This document shows, in pieces, positions 43,310 to 54,557 of a DNA stretch of 64,000 bases; position 1 is the first letter of the stretch; each line of letters opens with the position of its first letter. The position numbers and the translations under genes were made by a program. The notes beneath the pieces were generated by a model. It was not told the origin of the DNA, did no database searches, and saw only the letters and a list, made by a program, of their open reading frames with translations. The stretch is taken from positions 2,604,001 through 2,668,000 of the forward strand of contig JAHQIY010000006.1 of assembly GCA_019054805.1 (NCBI GenBank). Reading direction: 5' to 3'. Source of the DNA: Brachionus manjavacas (lineage: Eukaryota > Rotifera > Eurotatoria > Ploima > Brachionidae).

Positions 43310-44893
43310 TTAGAATAATGATTTAAACTCAATGCTCAAAATCATTACTGATGCTTCTTGAAAATCATCTATTGCCATTTTCAAAAACTCACTTGCCTTT
43401 TCAATAAGACTTATTTGATCGGACGTTGACAAACTAATTTTTCCTTTAACATATTGTGAAAACTTTTCCATTTCTTTAGTTGGGTTGGCCTGTTTTTTAT
43501 TTTGTTCATTTTCTTTAATAGCCGTATAGACCATATAGTTTGTTTTAAATTTTTCAAACAGTGCATTAATTAAATTATCCAAATTATCAATTTCATATAT
43601 TTCCAATAGTTTTTTAACATCGTCATAAGCTCTTGTATTTAGTAAGCCTGAATCAATATGAAAAACAGATTTATACAAGATTATTTCGCTTTTTATAAAG
43701 TCAAGTAAGTAATTCCAGAAAAAGTTAAAAACCGAAATCGTGAAGTATTTAAAAAATGAATAGTTGTCAAATTCTGCTTTCCACTCATTAATTCTTTTTT
43801 TCAAATTTTGAACTTTTGTTAAAATAAGGTTGTCTGAAATAGGCTTAAGAATCAAATTCATCATATCTTTTTTCATTTTAGGCAAATATTCGTATAAACT
43901 TTCATAAAATTCGTTGTACTCATATTTGCCTCTTTTATTAAAATGCCCAGATAGCATATAAAGCTTAAATGGCTTATTTGGAATAATTTTCTTTATACTA
44001 TCCTCAAAATCCTTTCGAATCTTACTAATTTTTTGAGCTTCTTCAATATCTTTTTCTTCTGTACTCCAATCTTGAAAGTCCGAAAAAGATTCAATGTGAC
44101 TTTGTAGCACAGAATCTATTTTGGTATACACAAACGCAAAAGGTTTTCCAGTTAGAGTTATGTTTTTCAAAAGCCATTCATCACACTCAAAAAAAGTTTC
44201 GTTCGTTAAAAGAACAAAGTAATCATATGAATTAAACTCAATATTTTTTAGATAGGAATTATTTTGTCTACATTCTGGTGTTCCTAGACCGGGTACGTCA
44301 CACAACAAGATTTTTTCGTCATTTTTAAATTTATATCCATTTACAGTTGACGTACATTGTATAACATCCACTTTCGCTAAATCTTGCTCTTCATTCGATT
44401 TCTTATTTGGAGCTAAACCTCTAATTGTATTTATAAGAGTGGACTTACCAACTCTGGACTTGCCTAAAAATGCAATTCTTATTGCTATATTTTTCCAATG
44501 CTCGTTTTTTTCATTAGCTTTTTTAATTAATTCATTTATTTCTGTCACATCTTTAACTTCTTTCGATATTTGACTATAATTTTTCTCGTTGCCATTTGAA
44601 GAAATTTTTAATTTATTCACTCCATTTGTTTTATTTTCAAAAATACTTGAAATTTCATTTACGACCTGTTTTGATGCATCTTCAATTGAGTTGATATCTT
44701 CAATTTTATTATCTCTTTTACATATTGGACATTTTAATAGTTGATTTTTAAATAAATTTTTACAACATTCTTTGCATAATAGGTGCTTACATTCTGGTAA
44801 TGACAAAGGAACGATGGTGAGCGAATTGTATGATTCAAAGCATATTGGACAATTCAAAACTGATTGTAAATTTTGGAACATAAAATTATTCAT
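43310..44893 (-). CDS. RING finger-GTPase fusion protein
   Basis: A single exon of 527 aa, with ATG at 44893. The N-terminal C3HC4 RING (CPICFESYNS...CKHLLCKECC...CPICKRD, about residues 14-60) implies ubiquitin-ligase activity. After a linker comes a P-loop GTPase of the AIG1/IRG/septin-like (TRAFAC) type: G1 GKSRVGKSTLIN, G3 LLCDVPGLG, G4 VYTKID. The C-terminal third is helical with an aromatic stretch (FKYFTISVFNFFWNYLLDFI) that might touch membrane. Fusion of a RING to an immunity-type GTPase suggests a role in cell-autonomous defence or membrane remodelling, but that is inference. The lack of introns contrasts with most neighbours. A 670-bp palindrome starts 27 bp upstream of the ATG. 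Confidence 0.85.
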   Translation of the reverse strand: MNNFMFQNLQSVLNCPICFESYNSLTIVPLSLPECKHLLCKECCKNLFKNQLLKCPICKRDNKIEDINSIEDASKQVVNEISSIFENKTNGVNKLKISSNGNEKNYSQISKEVKDVTEINELIKKANEKNEHWKNIAIRIAFLGKSRVGKSTLINTIRGLAPNKKSNEEQDLAKVDVIQCTSTVNGYKFKNDEKILLCDVPGLGTPECRQNNSYLKNIEFNSYDYFVLLTNETFFECDEWLLKNITLTGKPFAFVYTKIDSVLQSHIESFSDFQDWSTEEKDIEEAQKISKIRKDFEDSIKKIIPNKPFKLYMLSGHFNKRGKYEYNEFYESLYEYLPKMKKDMMNLILKPISDNLILTKVQNLKKRINEWKAEFDNYSFFKYFTISVFNFFWNYLLDFIKSEIILYKSVFHIDSGLLNTRAYDDVKKLLEIYEIDNLDNLINALFEKFKTNYMVYTAIKENEQNKKQANPTKEMEKFSQYVKGKISLSTSDQISLIEKASEFLKMAIDDFQEASVMILSIEFKSLF

Positions 44894-44919
44894 TTTTATT
44901 GTCAAATATCTAAAAAGCT

Positions 44920-45593
44920 TTATTATCTATTTATTTGAATTTAGAGAAAAGAAAAAAAATGTTATTTTTTTAAGGTCTTTATAATGATATTAGGTATCTA
45001 ATTAAAAAAAATTTTATTTAGATAAAAAAATTTCATTATCTAAACATTAAGATTGAAAACATATCTTTAGTTTAAAGTGATTTTGAAATTTTTAATTTTT
45101 CAGAGATGAAAAGACTGAAATACTTTTCAAATTCAAATTCTATCGCGGTGTCAACGCTGTACGCTGGGTGAAACCTATGGAACACTGTAACTCTCTCTCG
45201 CAATAAACATAATTTATTGAAAAATAACATTTCAGCCGCGAATTTACTCTTAAAATACAAATTAAAAAAAATATTATCAATTTTAAAATTTACTATAAGT
45301 TCAATTGATTAAAATGAATCATTTTTACAAATGCAATAATATTAAAATTGATTCTTATTTTGATCTTTTTTATTTTTTAAAATTATTTAAGTTCTTTTTT
45401 TTTATCTCTGAAAATTAAAAATTTCAAAATTTCTTTTTTAAACTAAAGATATGTATTCAATCTTAATGTTTAGATAATGAAATTTTTTTATCTAAATAAA
45501 ATTATTTTTAATTAGATACCTAATATCATTATAAAGACCTTAAAAAAATAACATTTTTTTTCTTTTCTCTAAATTCAAATAAATAGATAATAA
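44920..45593. repeat. Palindrome upstream of the RING-GTPase gene
   Basis: The left arm 44920-45110 and right arm 45400-45593 are inverted copies of about 190 bp. They share TTATTATCTATTTATTTGAA, TTTAGAGAAAAGAAAAAAAA, GGTCTTTATAATGATATTAG, GTATCTAATTAAAA and TATCTTTAGTTTAAA with few differences. The spacer of about 290 bp contains a mixed-base patch (CGCGGTGTCAACGCTGTACG; GTAACTCTCTCTCGC). The left arm ends next to the start codon, so the whole upstream region of the gene is duplicated head-to-head. Confidence 0.8.
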
Positions 45594-45779
45594 TGCCAGA
45601 TGCTGCTTTTTTGGTCTTTCATAGTGATAATTCTGATAATTATAAATTTTTTTATTACCATTTTTTGATGACTTAATTTTCTGACCAGAATTAAGAAAAC
45701 CAATTTTTCCATTACATTGTACTGTATTTAGAATTGCTACACGGGCCAGTTTATCAAAAACACCATTAGTAAAAAACAA
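45590..45779 (-). pseudogene. Coding remnant beside the palindrome, weakly FLYWCH-like
   Basis: Minus-strand open sequence reads TNGVFDKLARVAILNTVQCN, then GKIGFLNSGQKIKSSKNGNK and KIYNYQNYHYERPKK before running into the palindrome arm. The second half resembles the start of a FLYWCH zinc finger (a strand, GNxKI, then an aromatic-rich strand ending in YER), but the Cys/His half is missing. It looks like a broken exon cut by the palindrome. The domain call is tentative. Confidence 0.35.
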
Positions 45780-46700
45780 TCTTAAAATCTTATCTCCTAC
45801 AGCTTAACCATTTTTCAAAATTTTAAGTGCATTAATGATAGGTTTAACAAAGGAGTAAAAATTCGGTTTACACTTTGCTACCCATTAACCAGCAAAAATT
45901 ACGTTTGCTTACTTAAATCTTTCTTTCTTTTTAATTTGGTTGATTGCTAGATAAATAGGCCATATCCATATTCAAAAATTAGAAAGGTTTGTATGTTATA
46001 TTATTTTGTCTTCTCATAATTTAACAAATATTTAACAAAAACACGGTTAACTTGAGTTATTGAATATGTCTCAACTACATAAGAGTTTTTCGTTGACCTC
46101 GATAGCCGATTCGATACGAATATAGGATTCGGTCCTTGACTCATTTTTCAGATTCTATTCACATTGACTGTTTTGCGAAGCAAAGTTTTCCGAAATAATA
46201 ATCTTTATGTTTTGGCCAGGTTTGGTTTTAAGTAACAAGTTTAGGTCAAAGTCGCTAAAGTCAATTTTTAATTAATTAAAAATTTTGACTTAAAAAAGTC
46301 AAGTTATTTGATGATTTAATGATAAACTTCACTGATTCCTCAATGAAAATTTAGATGGCTTTTGACTGGGTTAGGACTAGGTTAAGACAACTGGATTCCT
46401 TACAATGCTCTTTGATTACAAAGTTAATTAAGCTTAAAAATTGAAAATCAATCTTTTTTGTTAAATTTTTGCTTATTTTTATCTTAAAAATTCACTGAAA
46501 AATTAAAAAAATATTATTTTATAATTTAATAAATAATGATGTATAAAAAAAAATTTTCATCGATGAATTTAGATGAAATGGTTCCTCACTCATTATTGAT
46601 TTATCTATCAATTTTCATTGATTAATCATCGTTTTCCTTGTGACTGGGTAATTTTGAATCAAATTTAATTCCGACAAATATTTCTTTTTGTCTCTCTATA
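45780..46700. other. A/T-rich spacer
   Basis: No gene or repeat seen. Confidence 0.4.
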
Positions 46701-47057
46701 GGGGTTTTGAAGTTCATTTCAATTCGATCGTTTCAATTCAGAAAAACTTGGATAACTTTTTTACTAAAAGAGATAATTCAGTTCTGTAAAATGCTTGATG
46801 ATTAAGCAACTTTGCTTAATCCAAAAATATATGTCTGCAAAAACTCTGCAATGTAATTGCACACTTGATTGGAATACTTTTTAATGGCGTGCAAAATGGA
46901 GAAAATTGCAAAGTATTTTGCAGACTTATTTTTCTGCATTAAGCAAATTTGCTTATAATTAAGCATTTTACAGAACTGAATTATCTCTTTTAGTAAAAAA
47001 GTTATTCAAGTTATTCTGAATTGAAATGATCGAATTGAAACGAACTTCACAACCCCC
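46701..47057. mobile_element. 357-bp fold-back element with GGGG ends
   Basis: A long hairpin. The left end GGGGTTTTGAAGTTC, then ATTTCAATTCGATCGTTTC and ACTTTTTTACTAAAAGAGAT, is mirrored by the right end GAACTTCACAACCCCC and its inward neighbours. The central part (GTCTGCAAAA...TTTTGCAGAC) is also paired. The flanks TCTCTATA and TCTCAATA form an 8-bp direct repeat with one mismatch, a likely target-site duplication. The terminal motif matches that of the element at 19681. Confidence 0.75.
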
Positions 47058-47639
47058 TCTCAATATAATTTACATATATTTTTGGGCTAAAATCAGTACT
47101 TTGAAAATGCCATTCAACTGGCAATTTATATTTTATAAGTTATCAATTTAAGGTATCATTTTACCTTGATTTTAAGATTCTGTTTTTATTTTCTGAGCTG
47201 TTTAAAAACTAAAGTTTAATCAACTTATTTGAGTTGACTTTTGAGTTTTATATTTGAAGTTGAGAATAAATTTACTTTGAGATAAAAAGCTTTAAAATTA
47301 AAATTTTCAAATGGATTGAATTTTTATTTGAATTTATGATGATCTACAACTTTTAGACTTGATTATTTTTACTCTTTTTTTACAGCCATTTTAATTTATA
47401 AAGAAAAATAAATAAATTAAATTAAATATTTATATATATGTTATTTATATAGATATATATCATTGAAAAAAAGAACAAAAAGTAACTAATTGGTGAACCT
47501 TGAGGAAGACATAGTTTTTTGGTATTCATCGCCAGTGTTTTTGTTCAAAATTACTTTGAATAACTATAATTTATTAGGTAATTGGATCATTTTAGTTAAT
47601 TGAAAGTGAAATAGAGTTTTTTTAAACTAAAAATTAAAG

Positions 47640-48620
47640 TGGATTAAAGTGTTCAGTGCCTCAAGGTTCGGTGCTTAGACCCTTTTTGTTTGTGGTTATT
47701 TAAAAGATTTACCGAAATGTCTAAATAATGTGTGTAAGATGTATTCGGATGACAATAAGATAGTAGCGGTTAACAACTGTGGAGTTGATAAACTCCAAAC
47801 TTTTTAACAAACTACAAGAGGATTTATATAATAAAGTCGAATGGTGTAGAACTTGGTCGATGAGACTTAATGGGTTAAAGTGTAAAGTTATATTTTGGCA
47901 TTTTGGCAAGGAAAATCCAAAAAAGGAGTACTTAATTGAGGAAAATGAAAGTGAAATGGTACTGAAGGAAACTGAGAAAGAAAAGGACTTGGGAGTAATC
48001 ATAACAAAAGATGGTAAATTTTCAACACAAATGGCAGCTGGAGTGAATAGAGCGAGTTGGATTTTGGGGAGATTGAGGAAGACATTAAGATATTTCGACA
48101 TTAATTTGTGCAAACATTTAGACCTTTGTAAGAACACATTTAGAGTTTGCGTCATCAGTATGTAACATTTTATTAAAAAAATAAATAGAAGGGGTTCAGA
48201 GAAGACCAACAGGTATGGTCTTGGAATTAAGGAGCATGGAATATGAAGATAGGTAGAAGAAGTTTAGGATATACCGACTTGGGTATAAGGAGAAAGAGGG
48301 GTGACCTAATACAGCTATATAAAATAACACATGGGTTAGAAGAAGTGGATCTGGGATATAAAATAATAAAGGTCACACACACACATCAGATTGTTGGAGA
48401 TGACTGTAATGGTCTGACATTAGAGGGAAATTCCTTCCTAATAGAACAGCAACTACTTGGGATTAACTACCAATATGTATAGTTAATGCGAGTAATGTGA
48501 ACAGCTTTAAGGCAAAACTGGATGTTCACGTGGCGTCCGGTGATCTGATCGGTTATAGCCTTATAACCTACATCCACACAGGTACCTCTGTGTCACAGCT
48601 ATATTTACTACTACTTCTTC
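47640..48620 (+). mobile_element. LINE (L2/CR1-like) 3' part with tandem 3' hairpins
   Basis: A decayed RT: a SVPQGSVL-type motif near 47655, a Y-SDDNK-type catalytic motif near 47740, KDLGVIITKDGKFSTQM, then RRKRGDLIQLYKITHG and LDVHV near the end. At least four frame or stop changes are present. The 3' UTR carries two perfect hairpins back to back (GGTTATA/TATAACC, 48551-48568; ACACAG/CTGTGT, 48576-48593) and ends in TACTACTAC. It is 5'-truncated. Confidence 0.8.
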
Positions 48621-49160
48621 AACTAAAAACAATTAAAAACATTTTTTTCTTGTATTCTGAATTTTATTATATTCTAACATTCAACAAATAAATTCAAAAA
48701 TAAAAGAATCTTTCTTTTCTAAAATTAAGTATCCTCATTTCCATTAAATGCATTATTAAAAATATTTATAAATTTTTGCATGGGAGATTCAATAAAAAAC
48801 ATTTGATTTTATTTATTTTTCCCTTTGAATTAAAATTTTATTGATGGCTAAGCTATTTAAATTTTATCTATATATTTTAATTTAGTGTAAAAAAAATAAA
48901 AATGTTTTAAATATTATCTACCATTCTTTATCGAATTCAAAAAGATAGTTAAAAATCTAAAATTTTAAAATACATTTTTAAAGACATTTTACTTGACACT
49001 TGTAATATTTTATCAAGTTACAGTAGGAGTTAAGAATCCTTGAGAAAAATTAAATCCTTTGCAATAGTTTATTTTGTAATTTTAGAATCAATTTATAAAA
49101 TTATAAAAAATATGATTAAATTACTCTTATAATATACGGATTTTGAAAAAAAGCCCTAAA

Positions 49161-49848
49161 ATGTCTTCCGATAATGTCATGGATTCGAGTCCTTCAATCT
49201 TTATAAAAACAAACCTGAGCTGCGACTCAATATTTTACAGTAATTAAAACTTAAAATAAAAGTCGAATTTTAATGACGCAGTTTTTTCAGTTATCATAGC
49301 CGCTTTTGTTTTTGCTGGACTTGTACTTATTTTAGCAGCAGTCATTTGTTGGCTAGCGTGAGTGCAAACCAATTTTAAACAAAACCATTAAAACTTTTAT
49401 TATTCAGAGTCTATCGTCATAAAGAAAAACTGAAGGAAACTTTTAATCCAAAAGTTGGCATTTGGAATCCGAATTTTTCAATTAAAACTTTTCAAGGAAC
49501 TAACTCAGATCGACGTTTAGCACACAGTGCTCAATTATATCACTACCAGCATCAAAAACAGCAAATGATGGCAATGGAAACAGCCGAAGAAAATAAACCG
49601 AATGCCAATATTTCTCAGACAGAAATAGATGACACTGTTTATGAGTGTCCTGGTTTTGCATCGGTAGTCAAAATTTAATTTTAATTATTAAATTATTTAT
49701 TTTTTATTAGACAGGAGAAATGGTTGTTAACAATCCATTGTTTAACCAAGCCTTTGATAAAGTTGACATAGTCAACTTTGATTCTGAAAAAACTACACCA
49801 GATTCAGTCCTTATTAAAATGGATTCAAATAAAAAAACTTTTGAGTAG
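49161..49848 (+). CDS. Short NPDC1-like paralogue
   Basis: Exons are 49161-49239, 49291-49357, 49408-49663 and 49711-49848 (179 aa, stop TAG). Exon 2 encodes the transmembrane helix (AAFVFAGLVLILAAVICWLA), and exons 3-4 encode DRRLAHSAQLYHYQHQKQQM and DDTVYECPGFASTGEMVVNN; these last residues are joined across an intron. All three shared intron positions and phases (1, 2, 0) equal those of NPDC1 at 32097-34252, so it arose by DNA-level duplication, not retroposition. The large acidic ectodomain and signal peptide are absent; only about 27 residues (MSSDNVMDSSPSIFIKTN...) precede the helix. Exon 1 is supported by its donor and phase but is the least certain part. The reading frame is intact. 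Confidence 0.75.
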
Positions 49849-51868
49849 TTCGTTGTTTTTTCTGTATTGACAATTTTTTAAAATTGCATGTAAATTTTTC
49901 AAAAATTTTCTTTTTTTTTAGAAATGGAGTCGGTGAAAATTTTAAATAAATATTATCATTTTAGTCAACTCGAACAAGAATTATATCACCGACACAGTCA
50001 AAAATATTTTCATGTATTTTAAATTGACGTTGAGGTGTAAATAATTTCTTTCTGAATTTTTAAATTATACGAAAATAAAGCTTTGAAATGTTAAAAATTT
50101 TAATTTTAACTCATTCTTCCATTCCATTTATGTTCATTTATTATACAATATAAAGAATTAGAATCCATAAAAAGTTTAAAGCTAAATAAATTTTCAAGAA
50201 ACACAATGTTTTTAATTACAATAATTTAAAAAAATTTTAAGGTAAGCATTTTGGGTTAATTATTATAAAACAAAATTTCCTCACTTTGTTTCTTTGACGA
50301 ATTTTTTTTTTTTCATTCGTTAAAAAATTAATCTTTAAATTCTAGTTAAAAAAAACAAAAAATATTTAAAATTTCAATTAAAAAATTAGATCTTCTAAAA
50401 ATTTATCGAAAAAATTTAAAATTTCTTGATTTTTCTTCAAAATTAAATATTAATTAATAAAAAAAAATTTCAAGCCGTTTTAATCAAAAGATTAAAATTA
50501 CCATATTATGATTAAAAGCTTTTATTTATTTTTTTTTATTAAACCTTTATTTTTCTTAATAAGCTTTGAGCGCATTAAATGATAAAGTGTCCAATGTTGA
50601 ATATTAAAATTTCTCAAAATTTTATTAAAATTTTTTTCAAATTAATTTTCAAAAGAGATAATTAATAAATTTTTAAGAATTAAATTAATTTAAATTTTTT
50701 AAGACGGTATTAATTAAAAATATTTCAAGACTTGAAAATGTGCTCACATTATTTTGAAATAAAATGCTTGAAAATGAAATTGTGATTTTTAATTTTTTAT
50801 TTAATTTGAGCTTCAAACGTGCAAAAAGAATAATAAAAATGATAGTTTGTTAGGAATTGATTCAAAATTTTTAATTTAATGACAATATTAACTCCCACTA
50901 TGATCTTTCTCATGATCTTACTCAATCGATCAAATTAAAATGGCATTATAATATTAGTATAAATAGAAAAATATTTTACTTTGTAAAGCCCTAAGACAAG
51001 TCAAATCTAAATAGTAACAAAATTTAATTTTTAATAAAAAAAAATTTAAATTGGAAAGTATTGCACAATTTGTTTTACAATTTAAATAATTATCTAATTT
51101 TAGTTAACGGATCTATTTTGCTCTTTCAGTTTAAGACTAGGATTAAGATTTTTTCTAAGAAATAAAGTGATATTTTTTTATGAAATGAAATAATAAATTG
51201 TCAATAATAATTTAAGAAATGTGCGTACCTGAGTCTTATGTTTTGGCCTAGAAAATAAACCTAGATGTGAAAATGAAAAAAATATTTCGAAATCTAAAAG
51301 CCAAAAATAAATTAATCTAAAATTTAAATTGGAATTGACTGTCCAAATTTTAGATTTTTATCAGACGTGAATTCAAAACAATTTTCTTAGATAAATATCA
51401 GGTAAATAATTAAAAAAAATTATGCATTTACAAATAAAACACTTTAGAGCGCGTTCATGAATTATGTAACATAACCATTACATCTAAGCTCCCTCCAAAA
51501 GTTTGCCTTTTGTTATTAACCAAATACCTAAGTCTTAGTCATATTTTTTGACGAGCTTTATAACAATGATCTAAATGAGTTTACATGAACAATTTGTCTA
51601 ATTGACAAGATCCAAGCTGAAAAATGTTTTTATGCTATTCAATTTCGTTATTTGGAATTTTTCATTTAAATTTTAGTCGATTATTATAAAATATTTCAAG
51701 AATGTTGCAAAAATTATGAAAACACAATAACTTTTTTAGTAATTTTTTTCTTATTTTCTTCATTTTAGTTTTTCTATGTACTTAATTATTTACTAATTTC
51801 TCGAATTATTTTTACAGTTTAAAATTTTCACAACTATTTACCTCATTTGGTTAACTCCAATTTAGACA
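49849..51868. other. A/T-rich intergenic stretch
   Basis: Contains the 3' UTR of the NPDC1-like paralogue (AATAAAGC near 50075) and then about 1.7 kb with no gene or clear repeat. Confidence 0.45.
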
Positions 51869-51870
51869 AA

Positions 51871-52495
51871 ATGATATCTTATCAATCAAAGTATACATCG
51901 ACTTTATGCGTTAGGAACCTTGCTCAAAATGTCACGTTAGTCACTTGATTTAAATCTTGGAAAAGTGGGTCCATAATATTTTTTTTAGACGTGAAGATCT
52001 TGAGAATGAGTTTGGACGTTTTGGGAATATTGTCGATATTATGATTCCGGTCGATTTTCATACCAGAAAACCCAAAGGCTACTGCTTTATTGAATTCGAA
52101 GACTTCTACCAAGCCGAAGATGCATTTTACTCACTCCATTTATCGACATTTTTTGGTGAAAAAATTGAAATAGACTATGCAAAAAGTGATTGGAAAAGTA
52201 ATTTTCTTTGATTTTTAACTATTAATTAGAATTTTAAAGCAAAAATTTATATTAAATTCACAAATCATTGAACTTATGTCTAAATTTGTAGCAAATTTTA
52301 TCTTAAGAGTCAAAGGGTTTATTTTTTTACTGAAAAAATTTATTCTAAAAATAATTGATGTTTTAAATTTTTATTTTTTTATATTTTCAAGGGGAAATTC
52401 AAATCAGGGAGCAACTACAATTTTTGAAAGAGTCATGCAACATAAATGAACAAAAAATAAAATGCATTCACGCGTTAAACATGAGCGGTATATAA
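51871..52495 (+). CDS. SRSF10-like RRM protein lacking an RS domain
   Basis: Exons are 51871-51935, 51989-52197 and 52392-52495 (125 aa). One RNA-recognition motif fills residues 9-85: RNP2 TLCVRNLAQ, RNP1 KGYCFIEFED, plus EDLENEFGRFGNIVDI and IPVDFHTRKPKG, which closely follow the SRSF10/SRSF12 RRM (VRNVADDTRSEDLRREFGRY). In those splicing regulators the RRM is followed by an arginine-serine tail. Here the tail is replaced by about 40 residues (REIQIREQLQFLKESCNINE...) ending in a stop. The missing RS domain means it could be a truncated paralogue, a regulator that binds RNA without recruiting SR partners, or one splice form. Confidence 0.75.
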
Positions 52496-53233
52496 AGATA
52501 TGTAAATTACCCAAAAGAGCTTGAATCGAAATAAATGCATAGTGGTTCAAAATTTCCGGTTTTGAAAATTTGAAAATTATTTTTTCCTTACAAAAAAAAC
52601 CAATTTATTTGTATAATTTTGTTAATAATGAAAAATTGTTATCTATTGTTTGTAAAATTTAATAAATTACTTAAAATTAATTATTTTTTCAAAATCTAAT
52701 AAACAGAAAAATATTTTTTTATCGCTTAGTAACTATATATCAACATGTTCAAACTTATTACGTCAAAATTTCTAAATAAATTAGATTTATGTCAAAATAT
52801 AATTGCAAAAAAAATTCAAAATGATCTGTTGCTAACATCTACTTAGATAAATTAAAACATTTTAATTACGTCAAAAAACTTTCTAACAAATGTAAAAAGT
52901 CTTAAAAAAAACTTCATTTTTTCAAAATAAATTTTATCCATTTGATCATATTCAAAAAAATCAAAAGTAAGATAAGACAAAAATAAGGCTGATTTAAATT
53001 CTAAAAATAAAAATCTGAAAATAAATTTTGCTTATATTAAATTCGGGTTATCCTTATTATGAAAATATCTGCTTTGCCGCTCTCTTACTAGATATCATAA
53101 ACCGAAGATAAATTAATATTTAGTTCGATCAGAATATTATAATCAGAATTTGTTTCTTGGTTTTTTATAAAGCGTTTGTATCAAAACTATTTTCAAAAAG
53201 ATGATTACAATTAAATTTGATTAAAAAAGAAAG
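52496..53233. other. Intergenic spacer
   Basis: No gene seen; the end is the presumed promoter and 5' UTR of the ZIP13-like gene. Confidence 0.4.
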
Positions 53234-54557
53234 ATGAATTTTTTTTTTATGTTTCTGTGTTTTTTCATTTTTTGGACAGTGTCACATGCTCAAATACATC
53301 GAGCAACCAGTCCCTACAACTATCAAATTCGATACAACTCCAACTTTACATTTCAGTATTTTCTGAAAAAAATCGGCGCCTACGAAAATCCAGAAAATTC
53401 TAATAATCAACCAATTTTTAATTTCTTCAGCAAGCAGCTAATTGTGTGGGCCACATCTATTATTGGTACATTTTTCGTCGGAATATGTGGAATTTTACCT
53501 GTTGTTGTTCTACCAAGCATGGCTGACGATCATCAAAAACTGGGTAAAATTAAACAAGTTTAGCAAAACTAAATTAACTTTTATTTTTAGTTGAATCGAA
53601 CCGTTTTAAATGTTGCCTATCATTTGCAGCTGGGACCTTGCTCGGCGATGTTTTTTTGCATCTCTTACCAGAAACATACACTAGAAATGTTTTGGGTAAA
53701 TTAAAGAATAAATTTTTTTAACAATTAAAATTGTTTATAGATGATAATGGTAAAGTGGTCTCAAACGGACTCTGGATTTTGTTTGGTTTGATATCGTTTT
53801 TATCCATAGAAAAAATTTTTCCTGATCATGAACAAGATGTTGGTGATAAGAAATCAGGAGTCAATGTTTTATTTTTTAATTCGATCCGAGTAATATGAAA
53901 AATACTGAATTTATAAAATTAATTTTTTAAAAAAAGATTTTAGGGATATTAAATTTATTTGCAAATATAATTGATAATTTTACACACGGAATCGCAGTCG
54001 CTGGTAGTTTTCAAGCTTCGATTAAAGTATCATTTTAAAATTTAATGTTAAAGATTATTTTATTTCAATTAATTTTTAGTTTGGTTTTATCACATTGATA
54101 GCGACTCTTCTTCATGAGTATAGTTTTAAACAATTCTAAATTTCAAGAGAACTATTTTATTTATCAATTTAACTTTTTAAGAATTCCCCATGAAATAGGG
54201 GATTTTGTCATACTTTTGAAATCAGGATTGAATTATAAAGAAGCTGCTTTAGCTCAAGTAAGTGTAAAAACAGATAAAAGATTAGTTTTAGAATAAATTT
54301 TTTATTTAAAGTTTGGTACTGCATTTTCAGGTATATCTGGTGCAATATTTGCTTTGGCATCATCTTCTGCACAACGAGCAGGTGAAATCACCTCGTGGGT
54401 ACTTCCTTTTGCAAGTGGCGGATTTCTTTACATTTCATTAGTCAATATAGTTCCTGAACTGGTAAACGAAAGAAATCTAAGAAATTCTTTAAAACAAGTT
54501 TCGTGTCTGATTCTTGGAATCTGCTTAGTTCATAGTTTATCGATTGTTTTTGACTAG
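53234..54557 (+). CDS. SLC39A13: ZIP13-like zinc transporter (copy 1)
   Basis: Exons are 53234-53543, 53591-53695, 53741-53842, 53944-54026, 54080-54117, 54182-54257 and 54312-54557 (319 aa). It has a signal peptide (about 1-20) and a ZIP fold. The TM2-3 region is FAAGTLLGDVFLHLLPE, TM4 has the ZIP13-type metal site DNFTHGIAV, TM5 has HEIPHEIGDF, and TM6-8 contain WVLPFASGGFLYISLVNIVP. ZIP13 (fly Zip99C) moves zinc or iron in the early secretory pathway, so the location here is inferred. The His-rich loop between TM3 and TM4 is very short. It is convergent with a second ZIP13-like gene (55437-56679). Confidence 0.9.

Noticed and set aside
45072-45260. Minus-strand open frame in the palindrome spacer
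   Set aside because: Short, overlapping the repeat arm, and without features of a protein; probably chance.
49181-49194. B-box-like GGATTCGAGTCC suggesting a tRNA or SINE
   Set aside because: No A box upstream; the segment fits better as exon 1 of the NPDC1-like gene, with a donor of the correct phase.
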